Part shown: positions 8,618 to 16,120 of the stretch, piece after piece
Layout of the letters: every line of letters begins with the position of its first letter
How positions within the stretch are numbered: position 1 is the first letter of the stretch
Source of the DNA: Planctomycetia bacterium
GTDB taxonomy: Bacteria > Planctomycetota > Planctomycetia > Planctomycetales > Planctomycetaceae
Assembly: GCA_016200145.1 (NCBI GenBank)
Contig: JACQFH010000550.1
Coordinates: 1 to 33,629, forward strand
DNA length: 33,629 nt
Reading direction: 5' to 3'
Notes under the pieces: generated by a model
Seen by the model: only the letters and a program-made list of their open reading frames with translations
Database searches by the model: none
Told to the model about the DNA's origin: nothing
Program-made: the position numbers and the translations under genes

Positions 8618-8637
8618 GGACGCCAGGGTTGGCGTCC
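8618..8637 (+). promoter_or_regulatory. Leader stem-loop before the small ORF
   Basis: GGACGCC (8618-8624) and GGCGTCC (8631-8637) form a perfect 7-bp stem with loop AGGGTT. A T-run follows at about 8651-8655, and a second small stem CTGCG/CGCAG sits directly before the ribosome binding site. It could be an attenuator or a translation-control structure. Confidence 0.4.
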
Positions 8638-8685
8638 CTTTCTGATCCGCTTTTTGTGACTGCGGCGATCGCAGGAGGTGCTTCG

Positions 8686-8967
8686 ATGATTACGACCAGC
8701 CAAAACCGTATTGCGGTGAATCAGGTCAGCTCCGTGAATGTTCGCGGACAGGTCCTGGCGGCTGCCGTCGTTCATCCGCGTCTCTCGTCGATGCGCCCGT
8801 ATATGACGCGACGAACACGGCTCCCCTTCGGTACCCCGGCGTTTTCAGATTCGAAACGCCGCATAACCGAAGCCCGGCTGCAAAAGCCGGACGGTTGTGA
8901 TGCACGCCATGCCATGCATCCACGACTGTGGGCCCGTCTTGTGTTGAGCAAGATGAGCCGCGGCTAA
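8686..8967 (+). CDS. Small hypothetical protein (93 aa), Arg-rich
   Basis: The ATG at 8686 has a near-perfect ribosome binding site AGGAGGTG 6-7 nt upstream, the best in the window. The product is basic (many Arg, for example MTRRTRLPFGTP and KRRITEARLQKP), has no signal peptide or membrane helix, and matches no family I know. It is followed by a 277-bp gap and then an ECF sigma gene on the same strand. The frame also runs open upstream to 8593. The coding call rests almost wholly on the ribosome binding site and could be wrong; the strong site may instead serve a shorter leader peptide. Confidence 0.4.
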   Translation: MITTSQNRIAVNQVSSVNVRGQVLAAAVVHPRLSSMRPYMTRRTRLPFGTPAFSDSKRRITEARLQKPDGCDARHAMHPRLWARLVLSKMSRG

Positions 8968-9070
8968 TTCGGCCGCAACCGCGTACGTTCGTCGTCTGAT
9001 GGATTCTGGCAAGCGCCGGCACAGGATGCCCGACTTGCCAGGCCGATTTGTCTGCCCCCCCGGGCCCAAG

Positions 9071-9129
9071 CGCTGCTTGCACGGCGCCGTCCCGCGGGCG
9101 AAAGCCAGTCGGAAGCAGCGTTCGCTGCT
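9071..9129 (+). promoter_or_regulatory. Mutually exclusive hairpins in the ECF sigma leader
   Basis: CGCTGCTT (9071-9078) is fully complementary to AAGCAGCG (9113-9120), and AGCAGCG of that second arm is also complementary to CGCTGCT (9123-9129). Only one pairing can form at a time, as in attenuators. This may be chance in GC-rich DNA. Confidence 0.25.
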
Positions 9130-9146
9130 GACATCAGGTCCAGCAC

Positions 9147-9178
9147 AAAAAACCACAATGACGGCCGAGCCGTCATTG
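9147..9178 (-). terminator. Perfect 10-bp hairpin with an A-tract on the + strand
   Basis: CAATGACGGC (9156-9165) and GCCGTCATTG (9169-9178) with a 3-nt loop. An A-run at 9147-9152 becomes a T-run after the hairpin on the minus strand, so the element reads as a minus-strand terminator. No minus-strand gene is visible upstream of it. Confidence 0.35.
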
Positions 9179-9244
9179 GCCGCCGAGCCGAATCGCTGTC
9201 GTTCTTTCTGAACAGACGCAGCGCCCGGCCGGGAGGGATCAGTC

Positions 9245-9799
9245 ATGAACGAGACCGAGATCTACGAGCTGGTGTGCCTCGCCCAGGCCGGGAACCGGGA
9301 TGCCTTCGACAGTCTGGTGCAGCGGACGGAGTCGATGGTGTTCGCCGTCGTGCTGCGCCGGCTGCGCAACCGGTCTGAAGCGCTGGAAGTGACGCAGGAC
9401 GTGTTCATTCAGGTGCTGCGGAAGATCGGGCAGCTTCGCGATCCCGAGCGGTTCGGGGGCTGGCTGCGCAGGATCGCCGTGCGCCTGGCCATCAACCGGG
9501 CCGTCCGGCGTCCGCGGGAAGTGCTGGGCGACAACGCCGTGCTGGGAGGGATGCGCGCCGAAACGGTCAACCCGTTCGAACGCGTGATCGCTTCCGAAAA
9601 CGCGGCTTGCGTCCGAGACTGCATGAACCGGCTGCGCGACCTCGACCGCCGGACGCTGCTGGCGTTCTACTTCGAAGGCCGTTCGCTGCAGGAGATGAGC
9701 GCCGAGTTCGACAGCCCGGTCGGCACGATCAAGCGCCGGCTGCACACGGCCCGGAACAGGCTGCGCGACAAGCTCAGCGACTTGCAGCTCGTCGGGTAA
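9245..9799 (+). CDS. ECF-subfamily RNA polymerase sigma factor
   Basis: 184 residues, the normal ECF length. Region 2: ELVCLAQAGNRDAFDSLVQR, TQDVFIQVLRKIGQLRDPER and FGGWLRRIAVRLAINR. Region 4: LRDLDRRTLLAFYFEGRSLQ and FDSPVGTIKRRLHTARNRLR. It directs RNA polymerase to alternative promoters. The ATG at 9245 has a G/A-rich site (GGGAGGG) about 8 nt upstream. There is no neighbouring anti-sigma gene and no C-terminal extension, unlike the ECF factor at 3687. Target genes unknown. Confidence 0.93.
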   Translation: MNETEIYELVCLAQAGNRDAFDSLVQRTESMVFAVVLRRLRNRSEALEVTQDVFIQVLRKIGQLRDPERFGGWLRRIAVRLAINRAVRRPREVLGDNAVLGGMRAETVNPFERVIASENAACVRDCMNRLRDLDRRTLLAFYFEGRSLQEMSAEFDSPVGTIKRRLHTARNRLRDKLSDLQLVG

Positions 9800-9811
9800 T
9801 TTGAGTGCGTC

Positions 9812-9877
9812 GTTTAGCGGCGACGCGCAGCGGAGCATCTTTCCTGAGAAATGCTTCGCTGCGCGGCGCCGCTAAAC
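9812..9877. repeat. Long inverted repeat between convergent genes, likely bidirectional terminator
   Basis: GTTTAGCGGCG plus CGCGCAGCG on the left pairs with CGCTGCGCG plus GCGCCGCTAAAC on the right, and GAGCAT/ATGCTTC close the stem around CTTTCCTGAGA. A T-run follows at 9879-9883. It lies between the ECF gene and the minus-strand peptidase gene. A similar arm occurs at 22497. Confidence 0.6.
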
Positions 9878-9881
9878 ATTT

Positions 9882-10646
9882 TTACTTCCCGTCGCGCGAG
9901 TCGACTTCCCACAGTTTTTTCAGCAGCGCGAACATCCGCGGGTCGTGCCGTTCGAGTTCCGACCGCACGAACGGGTAGAAATCGTTGGTCCCGAAGAACG
10001 CCTCGCTCTGCTCGGCGAAGTACTCCTGCTGGTTCGTGAGCGCGTAGTGGCGTTGCCTGCGGCCGTTGATATGCAGCACGTCCTCGTAGAGCCGTTCTTC
10101 TTTGGCCGCGGCGAGTGCGGCGGCCAGCTCGCCGTTTTCGAAGCCCGACTCTACGACCTGGTGATGATATCCGTGGGCCAGTTCGTGAAAGACCATCCAC
10201 GGCTGCTGCTTCGTCCACGTGAGAAAGTTCTTCGCGTTGGCGACTTCGATGCACCGCGCTTTGTCCGGATTCATGTCGTGCTCGCGGAGCCAGCCCGCGT
10301 CCGGGTGGTAGCACATGCAGGGATGATGCGGCTCCGCAAGCTCGACCCACGCCGGGATCTTCCGCAGCCTGGCGACCGCCTCCCGCGGCACCATCCGCGT
10401 GATCTGGTAGAGCTGCACTTTGAGCAGCGCCAGCGTCTCGGCACACAACTCGGGCTCGTCGGCCTCAAATTTCCGGTTGAGAAACACCTTCCACCCCTCG
10501 ACCTCGCGAATCGCATACTGGTCGGTGGGCTCGAAAGGAATCTTTACTTCCGTGGGTTCCGCGCCGGTGACCACGACGGGCAACATCCCGACAAACGCCA
10601 GGATTGCCAGACAAACGAGTGCCAGGAAATGTCTGAATGAACACAT
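9882..10646 (-). CDS. Secreted HExxH metallopeptidase-like protein
   Basis: 254 residues from the ATG at 10646, which has GCAGG 6 nt upstream; an in-frame ATG at 10664 would add six residues. A signal peptide (about 1-29, hydrophobic ALVCLAILAFVGMLPVVV) exports it. The zinc motif HELAH (H154, E155, H158) sits in WMVFHELAHGYHHQV. About 50 residues later NQQEYFAEQSEAFFG supplies glutamates (E208, E212) that fit the third ligand of gluzincins, as in lethal-factor-like domains. This supports a working zinc peptidase, with substrate unknown. The gene is last of two on this strand after the SUMF1-like gene, but a hairpin between them argues for separate units. Confidence 0.8.
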   Translation of the reverse strand: MCSFRHFLALVCLAILAFVGMLPVVVTGAEPTEVKIPFEPTDQYAIREVEGWKVFLNRKFEADEPELCAETLALLKVQLYQITRMVPREAVARLRKIPAWVELAEPHHPCMCYHPDAGWLREHDMNPDKARCIEVANAKNFLTWTKQQPWMVFHELAHGYHHQVVESGFENGELAAALAAAKEERLYEDVLHINGRRQRHYALTNQQEYFAEQSEAFFGTNDFYPFVRSELERHDPRMFALLKKLWEVDSRDGK

Positions 10647-10675
10647 AAGGAACCTGCCCGTCATACGTTCGCAGC

Positions 10676-10712
10676 GCGGCGATCGAGCTCATAAGTAAGA
10701 GCTTCTCGCCGC
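10676..10712. repeat. Inverted repeat between two minus-strand genes
   Basis: GCGGCGA (10676-10682) pairs with TCGCCGC (10706-10712); inner GAGCTC/GAGCTT extends it. It lies between the SUMF1-like gene and the peptidase gene. Confidence 0.4.
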
Positions 10713-10754
10713 GATTCATATTCGGCCTTCGATGTCCTGTTCATTCGCGGCCTC

Positions 10755-11630
10755 TCACTTCACCTTTGCCTTCACGCAGCGCAGGCCGACGTCGTCGTCT
10801 TTCGCCTTCTCGGCGATCGGTTTACGATGAGCGCTGCGCAGGGCTTCGTGCCGGTCTTTCCACGAGCCGCCGCGGATCACGCGCCGGGCCGGCTTGTTGT
10901 CGTCCGTGCGGCTGCGGCCGTCGGCGGGAGCGCCCTCATAATTCTCGTACCAGGCGTCGCTCACGAATTCCCACAGGTAACCGTGCATGTCGTAGAGACC
11001 CCAGGCATTCGGCTTCTTCGCCCCCACGGGGGGATCGTTTCCCGCCGCATTGCCCGTGTGCCAGGCGAATTCGTCCAGGATGCTGGCCTTCGTCCCTGCG
11101 TCGTCTGGTTTCACGGCGCTGTCGCCAAAACTATAGGCCGTGGTTGTCCCCGCGCGGCAGCAATATTCCCACTCGGCTTCGGTCGGCAGCCGGATCTCTT
11201 CATCGGCCGCGAGCAGTTTGGCGTCGCGCATCAGGGCCGTGGCCTTCTTGCAGAATGTCAGAGCCTCGTCGAAATCGAACATCTCGACCGAGTTGCGCGG
11301 GCCTTTCCACTTGCTGGGGTTTTCACCCATAACCGCTTCGTAGAGATTCTGCGGAACTTCGTACTTGGCCATCGCGAAGCTGTAACCGAACGTCACCGAG
11401 TGGGCCGGCGCTTCGGCCGGAGCCCCTTTTTCGGTCCCCATCACGAACGACTTCGGGAAGGCCTTCTCCCCGGGCGTAATCGCGACAAATTCGGCATTGA
11501 ACGTCTTCAGCAGGTCAATCGTCTCCTGTGGCGGCTCTTTGGCGAGCGCTGGCTGGTTCACGGTCCCTCCGATCAACAGGGAAACGACGAAAATCCCAAA
11601 CGCCGAGACCAAAAGCCCGTTCCGCAGCAT
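10755..11630 (-). CDS. Secreted SUMF1 / formylglycine-generating-enzyme-like protein, catalytic cysteines absent
   Basis: 291 residues with a signal peptide (1-30, ending QPALAKE). The FGE-sulfatase fold is clear: SFVMGTEKG, YEVPQNLYEAVMGENPSKWK, IRLPTEAEWEYCCRAGTTTA, NAWGLYDMHGYLWEFVSDAW and RVIRGGSWKDRHEALRSAHR. True formylglycine-generating enzymes have two cysteines shortly after RGGSW; here the segment reads KDRHEALRSAHR, so it cannot carry out that chemistry in the known way. Such non-catalytic SUMF1-like domains are abundant in planctomycetes and may bind ligands or sulfated substrates. The ATG at 11630 gives a proper signal peptide, though no strong ribosome binding site is seen. Confidence 0.88.
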   Translation of the reverse strand: MLRNGLLVSAFGIFVVSLLIGGTVNQPALAKEPPQETIDLLKTFNAEFVAITPGEKAFPKSFVMGTEKGAPAEAPAHSVTFGYSFAMAKYEVPQNLYEAVMGENPSKWKGPRNSVEMFDFDEALTFCKKATALMRDAKLLAADEEIRLPTEAEWEYCCRAGTTTAYSFGDSAVKPDDAGTKASILDEFAWHTGNAAGNDPPVGAKKPNAWGLYDMHGYLWEFVSDAWYENYEGAPADGRSRTDDNKPARRVIRGGSWKDRHEALRSAHRKPIAEKAKDDDVGLRCVKAKVK

Positions 11631-11744
11631 GGTGCGTCTCCCCAGTCGGAATATGTCATTGCCGGTCAGTCATTGGAACCCGATTCTAAGGCGAACCCTG
11701 CTGAATCGAAAGCAAACCGCCTCAATCTGTGGCCGGACGATTGC

Positions 11745-11877
11745 TGGAGTTCAGGCTTCAGCCTGCGCTCTTGTCGAATCGAGCGCACGATTGCATTCTC
11801 GGCGGGCTGGTATTGTGGTCGGTTGTGTGCACTTCTGTGAATCGCCTCCAGTTGCGCAGGCTGAAGCCCGAACTCCA
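11745..11877. repeat. 133-bp element with 24-bp inverted repeats (MITE-like)
   Basis: Left arm 11745-11768 (TGGAGTTCAGGCTTCAGCCT...) and right arm 11854-11877 are inverted copies matching at 23 of 24 positions, with about 85 bp between. No coding frame lies inside. It sits in the divergent gap between the SUMF1-like and PLP-enzyme genes. Confidence 0.7.
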
Positions 11878-11966
11878 ACTCACAGCATTGACAATCCGCG
11901 CCGTATCCATCGAAATGTAAGGAACCGTATTCCGCACTCCGAATTCCGCACTCCTCAGGACCTCCC

Positions 11967-13067
11967 GTGCCTCAATCTCTCGTCGGCGTCCGCAAACACG
12001 AACTCGATACGCCCGTCTTGTGCATCGATCTCGACCGCATGGAATCGAACATCCGCAAGATGGCCGGTTTTTGCCGCGAGCATGGCGTGCAATGGCGTCC
12101 GCACGAAAAGTGCCACAAGACGCCGGCCATTGCCCTCAAGGAGATCGAGGCCGGCGCGATCGGCGTGACGTGCGCGAAGGTTTCTGAGGCCGAGGTGATG
12201 GCCGCCGGCGGTGTGCGCGACATCCTGATCGCCAACATGATCGTCGGACCACGAAAGCTGGAACGTGTGGCGGCCCTGCGCCGCTGGGCCGATCCGATCG
12301 TCGCCTGCGATCACTTCGCCCAGGTGCAACCGCTGGCCGAGGTGTGCCGCAGTCACGGCGTCGAAGTCCGCATGCTGATCGAAGTCAACGTGGGTCTCGA
12401 CCGGGTGGGCGTCAGTCCCGGGCGCGATACGCTCGAGCTGGCTCAGGCCATCGATCGCCTGAAGGGGGTCAAGCTGGCGGGGATCATGGGCTACGAAGGG
12501 CACCTGTTGCAGATCGCCGACCCGGCGGAGAAAGCCCAGAAGATCCGCGAGAACATGGCCCTGCTCGTAGGCTGCAAAGAGCAGATCGCTAAATCGGGGA
12601 TCGACTGCGGCATCGTCAGCGCCGGAGGCACCGGTTCGTACCAGTACACCGTGAAATGCCCCGGCGTGACCGAAGTGCAGGCCGGCGGCGGGATCTTCAT
12701 GGATCCCTTCTACCGCCTGAAGTGCCAGGTGCAGGAGCTTGATTACGCGCTCACCGTGCTGGCGACGGTCGTCAGCCGCCCGACGCTGGAGCGGGCCGTG
12801 CTCGACGCCGGCCGCAAGACAATGAATCCGGACGTGGCCATGCCGGTCGTCGTCGGCCATGACGACGCCGAGGTCAAACGGCTCTCAGCCGAGCACTGCG
12901 AGCTGAAGCTGGGCCCCCAGTCGCAGAACCTGAAAATCGGCGACCAGGTCGAGCTGGTCGTCGGCTACGGTGACTTCACGACCGTACTGCACGACGAGTT
13001 CTACGGCTTCCGCGGCGACCGGCTGGAAGTCATCTGGCCGATATTGGGTCGCGGGAAATTGCAATAA
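11967..13067 (+). CDS. D-threonine aldolase / D-serine dehydratase-like PLP enzyme
   Basis: 366 residues, from a GTG with AGGA about 6 nt upstream. The N-terminal part is an alanine-racemase-type TIM barrel: LDTPVLCIDLDRMESNIRKM and RPHEKCHKTPAIA (44-56), where K48 is the expected PLP lysine, then EVNVGLDRVG and GIMGYEGHLL, with the phosphate-binding SAGGTGSYQYT. The C-terminal DSD1-type domain ends with GYGDFTTVLHDEFYGFRGDR. In characterised members a metal site in that segment uses a His and a Cys or Asp (HxC/HxD); here the aligned triplet reads YGD. The enzyme probably acts on a D-amino acid or beta-hydroxy-D-amino acid in the cytoplasm, with substrate not deducible. Confidence 0.88.
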   Translation: MPQSLVGVRKHELDTPVLCIDLDRMESNIRKMAGFCREHGVQWRPHEKCHKTPAIALKEIEAGAIGVTCAKVSEAEVMAAGGVRDILIANMIVGPRKLERVAALRRWADPIVACDHFAQVQPLAEVCRSHGVEVRMLIEVNVGLDRVGVSPGRDTLELAQAIDRLKGVKLAGIMGYEGHLLQIADPAEKAQKIRENMALLVGCKEQIAKSGIDCGIVSAGGTGSYQYTVKCPGVTEVQAGGGIFMDPFYRLKCQVQELDYALTVLATVVSRPTLERAVLDAGRKTMNPDVAMPVVVGHDDAEVKRLSAEHCELKLGPQSQNLKIGDQVELVVGYGDFTTVLHDEFYGFRGDRLEVIWPILGRGKLQ

Positions 13068-13097
13068 GACGTATTTCTTCATGCGACCAACTGCCTG

Positions 13098-13103
13098 TAT
13101 AAT
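13098..13103 (+). promoter_or_regulatory. Promoter of the DUF433/DUF5615 pair
   Basis: A perfect TATAAT -10 preceded by TG, 50 nt before the ATG at 13148. At 17-bp spacing the -35 position is TTCTTC, a weak match. Confidence 0.5.
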
Positions 13104-13147
13104 GCAGATGGGCGGACGTCGTGTAATCCGGTGTGGTGAAAGAAGAA

Positions 13148-13468
13148 ATGAATCTGCCTGATTTCTTAGAGCCGAGCAGCGACGGAGTCGTGCGAATCCG
13201 AGGTCATCGAATCGGGATCGATGACATCGTGCATTCCTACAACGACGGGTGTTCGGCCGAGATGCTGGCTGCCGAATTTCCTACCTTGTCGCTGGCGCTG
13301 ATTCACAAAGTTCTGGCCTTCTATCTCGAAAATCGGTCGGATGTCGACCAATACGTTTTCGCGGCGCGGCGAGAGACCGATGCAGCCCGCGCGGCCGGGT
13401 CGAAGGGTCCAAATCTTGCAGAATTGCGTCGGCGGTTGGATGCATTGAGTCCCACGTCCCCCAAATAA
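13148..13468 (+). CDS. DUF433 family protein, putative antitoxin
   Basis: 106 residues from the ATG at 13148; a GTG at 13133 would add five. The DUF433 core is clear: GVVRIRGHRIGIDDIVHSYN, AEMLAAEFPTLSLALIHKVL and AFYLENRSDVDQYV, a small winged or helical DNA-binding fold. It sits 12 bp before a DUF5615 PIN-like gene, a common pairing taken to be a type II toxin-antitoxin module. DUF433 would be the antitoxin and autoregulator, probably acting at the promoter just upstream. The activity is inferred from family context only. Confidence 0.85.
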   Translation: MNLPDFLEPSSDGVVRIRGHRIGIDDIVHSYNDGCSAEMLAAEFPTLSLALIHKVLAFYLENRSDVDQYVFAARRETDAARAAGSKGPNLAELRRRLDALSPTSPK

Positions 13469-13480
13469 TTGGGGCCACAC

Positions 13481-13849
13481 ATGACTCTGCGGTACGTTCT
13501 CGACGAGAACGTCACTGTCCGGCTGCTGCAAGCTGTCCGGCGGCACAACATCGATCACGAATTATCGTTGGACGTCGTTCGTGTCGGCGAGCCGGATGAT
13601 CTGCCGTTGCAATCGGCGGATCCCGAAATTCTGCGTTGGGCCGAGCGAGAAGGTCGAATCCTCGTGACCAACGACACGCACACGATGCAGTTACATCTCG
13701 ATGAGCACTTGCGCAGAGGCGGTCACAGTCCCGGGATATTCATGATTCGGCGCGGGGCGCGCATTGCCACATTGCTGGAATTCCTCGTCGCAGCAGCGTA
13801 TGCGAGCGAACCTCATGAATGGCACGATCGAATCGAGTTTATTCTGTAG
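13481..13849 (+). CDS. DUF5615 PIN-like protein, putative RNase toxin
   Basis: 122 residues. The ATG at 13481 is preferred over a TTG at 13469. The N-terminal LRYVLDENVTVRLLQAV matches the DUF5615 start (conserved Asp-Glu-Asn). DPEILRWAEREGRILVTNDT carries the second acidic cluster, and GIFMIRRGARIATLLEF closes the fold. PIN-like proteins of this type are thought to be Mg-dependent RNases, neutralised by the DUF433 partner 12 bp upstream. The 3' end overlaps the 3' end of the convergent MFS gene by 11 bp. Toxicity is inferred, not visible. Confidence 0.85.
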   Translation: MTLRYVLDENVTVRLLQAVRRHNIDHELSLDVVRVGEPDDLPLQSADPEILRWAEREGRILVTNDTHTMQLHLDEHLRRGGHSPGIFMIRRGARIATLLEFLVAAAYASEPHEWHDRIEFIL

Positions 13850-15197
13850 CCGCAGCTCCTGGCTCGCAGTCGACAACCTGTGTGCAATCAATAAACAACC
13901 ACGACAGCGCCGAGGCGATGTACACGACACCGATCATCACGAACAGGGCCGTCCAGCCGGCGGGGTCGTTGGGCGCGCCGCTTCCCAGGCGCTTGCCGAA
14001 GTAGTCGATCGTAAAGCCCATCACCGGCCCGGCGGCAAACCCCGCCAGCGAGCCCGACGTGTTGACCAGCGCAAACAGCGATGCCGCGCTGCGCCCCCCC
14101 ATGTCGGTGATCGCGCCCCAGCACGTCGGCTGCGCCCAGTCGGCGAAGAACTTCAGGCCGAAGAAAATCCAGACTATCTGCGTCGCCGAATCGAACGCCA
14201 GGCTCGCGAACAGGCAGGCCCCCGCCAGCAGGTTGCCGACCAGGCCAATTCCGCTCCGCGACCAGCGGCGGTTGCCCGTCTTGTGAATCAGCCAGCCCTG
14301 CAGCATGCCGCCGGCGGCCATGCCGCCGATTGCTCCGCCGATCAGCGGCAGCGCCGCCATCCAGCCCGTGCCCGTCATCTCGACTCCCTTGACCTTCCGC
14401 AGAAACAGCGGCAGCCACGCCGAAAAGAAATTGTCGACGAAAGCGCAGGTGAACTGCTGGAAGAGCAGCGCCCAGACCACTCGACTGCGGAGCACGGCGT
14501 TCCAGTTCATGAGGCTGCGGGTGGCGACGGCGGCCGACGCGTCCCCCAGAGTAATCAGATCGGCCTCGGCCTTGTTGGCCCAGGGATGCGTACGCGGCGT
14601 GTTGCGAAACAGCAGAGCAAATGCAGCGGTAAAGACGCAGCCGACGACCGTCAGCCAGCCCAGCGCCGTCCGCCAGGGAAGCTTCCATTCCCCAAGCATG
14701 ATGGTTCCGAGCAGGATGAACGCGGCCGCTCCCCCCATGCGGCCGAAGAACGACGCCACCCAGCCCTGTACGGCCGTCCGGTCGGGAACGGGAAACCAGA
14801 CCTTCGTGACTTTGCTGAGATTGGGGTAACACCCCGCCTGCGCAAACCCGAACAAGACCCGTGCCGTCGTCATCGATGCGAAGCCCCGCGCCAGCGCCAT
14901 GCCGCCCATGGACAGCGACCAGACGAGAATCATCCCCGAGAGAACGATCCGCGGGCCGAACCAGTCGCCGAGCATTCCGCCGGGAATCTGGCCTCCCGCG
15001 TAGCTGACCATGAACGCGCTGTCGAGCCAGCCGAGTTCCTGGTTGTCCCAGCCAAACTCGTCCCCCACGCTGACTTTCAGAATGCCCCACGTATAGCGAT
15101 GCAGGTACAGAAGAAATGACGTTCCCGAGGCCAGCACAAACACAAGCCAGCGGATTCTGGTCGCCTCGGTGTTCCGGTCCGCAGGCGGGGAGTTCAA
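13839..15197 (-). CDS. MFS transporter, ACS (anion:cation symporter)-like
   Basis: About 452 residues with ~12 hydrophobic helices. The first loop has YAGGQIPGGMLGDWFGPRIV, the MFS signature in the form seen in hexuronate/glucarate-type transporters. HRYTWGILKVSV and RVLFGFAQAGCYPNLSKV are also typical. The frame runs open to 15401, inside the aldolase gene, but a TTG at 15197 has GAGG 6 nt upstream and starts just before the first helix, 47 bp after the aldolase stop. It likely shares a transcript with that aldolase and imports a sugar acid or related carboxylate for it. The 3' end overlaps the PIN-like gene on the other strand. Confidence 0.85.
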   Translation of the reverse strand: MNSPPADRNTEATRIRWLVFVLASGTSFLLYLHRYTWGILKVSVGDEFGWDNQELGWLDSAFMVSYAGGQIPGGMLGDWFGPRIVLSGMILVWSLSMGGMALARGFASMTTARVLFGFAQAGCYPNLSKVTKVWFPVPDRTAVQGWVASFFGRMGGAAAFILLGTIMLGEWKLPWRTALGWLTVVGCVFTAAFALLFRNTPRTHPWANKAEADLITLGDASAAVATRSLMNWNAVLRSRVVWALLFQQFTCAFVDNFFSAWLPLFLRKVKGVEMTGTGWMAALPLIGGAIGGMAAGGMLQGWLIHKTGNRRWSRSGIGLVGNLLAGACLFASLAFDSATQIVWIFFGLKFFADWAQPTCWGAITDMGGRSAASLFALVNTSGSLAGFAAGPVMGFTIDYFGKRLGSGAPNDPAGWTALFVMIGVVYIASALSWLFIDCTQVVDCEPGAAATE

Positions 15198-15244
15198 TTG
15201 GAACCTCGACGTGTCGGAGACTTGCTTGACCGCCGCAGCCCGGG

Positions 15245-16012
15245 CTACCGGCCGCAAGCCTCGAGGAACTTGCGTGAGGTCTGCATGACGTACTGCTCGG
15301 CACAGCCATAACCGATCGCACGGTAGCCCTGCTCTTTCGCCCAGCGGGCCGATTCCATGTCGCGGGCAGGAAAGCCGCACGCCACGTTGTGCCTGCGGCA
15401 TACCTCAAGCACACGTGCCGCCGCTTCCATGACTCTGGGGTGCTGCGTCTGGCCGGGTACTCCCAAATCGGCCGCCAGGTCGCTCGTCCCGACCCACAGG
15501 ACATCGAGCCCCACCTTGGCGATTTCCTCGATATTCTCGACCCCCTCGACCTCTTCGACCAATGCCAGGGTGAGGATTAAATCGTCGATCGTGTCGAAGT
15601 ACTCGGCCGTGGGCACGAGCCCCCATTTGGAGCCACGCCCGGGCCCGAAGCCCCGCTTCCCCCGCGGCGGATAGAATGCCGCCTGCTGCAATCGCCGCGC
15701 GTCGTCGGCCGTTCGGCAGTGCGGGATGAGAACTCCCTGCGCTCCCAGATCAAGGGCCTTCATGACGGCTTCCGGCTCGTCGTTGCGCAGCACGCGGACC
15801 ACGGGGACGGTGCCCCCCGCAAAACAACCCTGCACGAGCCGGTCAATGGTTGCGGCGTCGGTCGCGCCGTGTTCGCCGTCGATCAGCACGAAGTCGAATC
15901 CCGCGTAACCCAGCAGCTCGCACATCCCCGGCTCAGGGAGGCGCACCGAACTCGAGTAGACGGTGCCGCCTGCACGCAGGATCTGTTTGACCCTGTTCTC
16001 CCGGATGGGCAT
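15245..16012 (-). CDS. HpcH/HpaI family aldolase (2-keto-3-deoxy sugar acid type)
   Basis: 255 residues, the usual family length. The ATG at 16012 has AGGA 8 nt upstream; an in-frame TTG at 16018 is too close to that site. Family marks are GYAGFDFVLIDGEHGATDAA with the catalytic histidine, PVVRVLRNDEPEAVMKALDL with the arginine, LGAQGVLIPHCRTADDARR, and the metal ligands E in VEEVEGVENIEEIAK and D in DVLWVGTSDLAADLG. These class II aldolases split 2-keto-3-deoxy acids to pyruvate and an aldehyde. First gene of an operon with the MFS transporter, which suggests uptake and cleavage of one substrate. Confidence 0.9.
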   Translation of the reverse strand: MPIRENRVKQILRAGGTVYSSSVRLPEPGMCELLGYAGFDFVLIDGEHGATDAATIDRLVQGCFAGGTVPVVRVLRNDEPEAVMKALDLGAQGVLIPHCRTADDARRLQQAAFYPPRGKRGFGPGRGSKWGLVPTAEYFDTIDDLILTLALVEEVEGVENIEEIAKVGLDVLWVGTSDLAADLGVPGQTQHPRVMEAAARVLEVCRRHNVACGFPARDMESARWAKEQGYRAIGYGCAEQYVMQTSRKFLEACGR

Positions 16013-16052
16013 GTTCAATTTCCTGAATTATGTCGTTCGTAATGTAGGCATC

Positions 16053-16101
16053 TCGCTCCGCCGAGATGCGGTCGGTGCTCTCACTCATCTCGGCGGAGCG
16101 A
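16053..16101. repeat. 16-bp perfect inverted repeat
   Basis: TCGCTCCGCCGAGATG (16053-16068) and CATCTCGGCGGAGCGA (16086-16101) are exact inverses with a 17-nt loop. It lies between two minus-strand genes and could terminate the upstream transcript. There is no T-run on that side. Confidence 0.65.
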
Positions 16102-16120
16102 AATGACTACTATCAGAAAT

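Noticed and set aside
13764-15119. 451-codon plus-strand frame opposite the MFS gene
   Set aside because: Arg/His/Gln-rich shadow of membrane-helix codons; no domain.
15198-15401. N-terminal extension of the MFS protein
   Set aside because: It overlaps the aldolase gene in another frame, is Arg/Pro-rich and non-family; the TTG at 15197 has a ribosome binding site.
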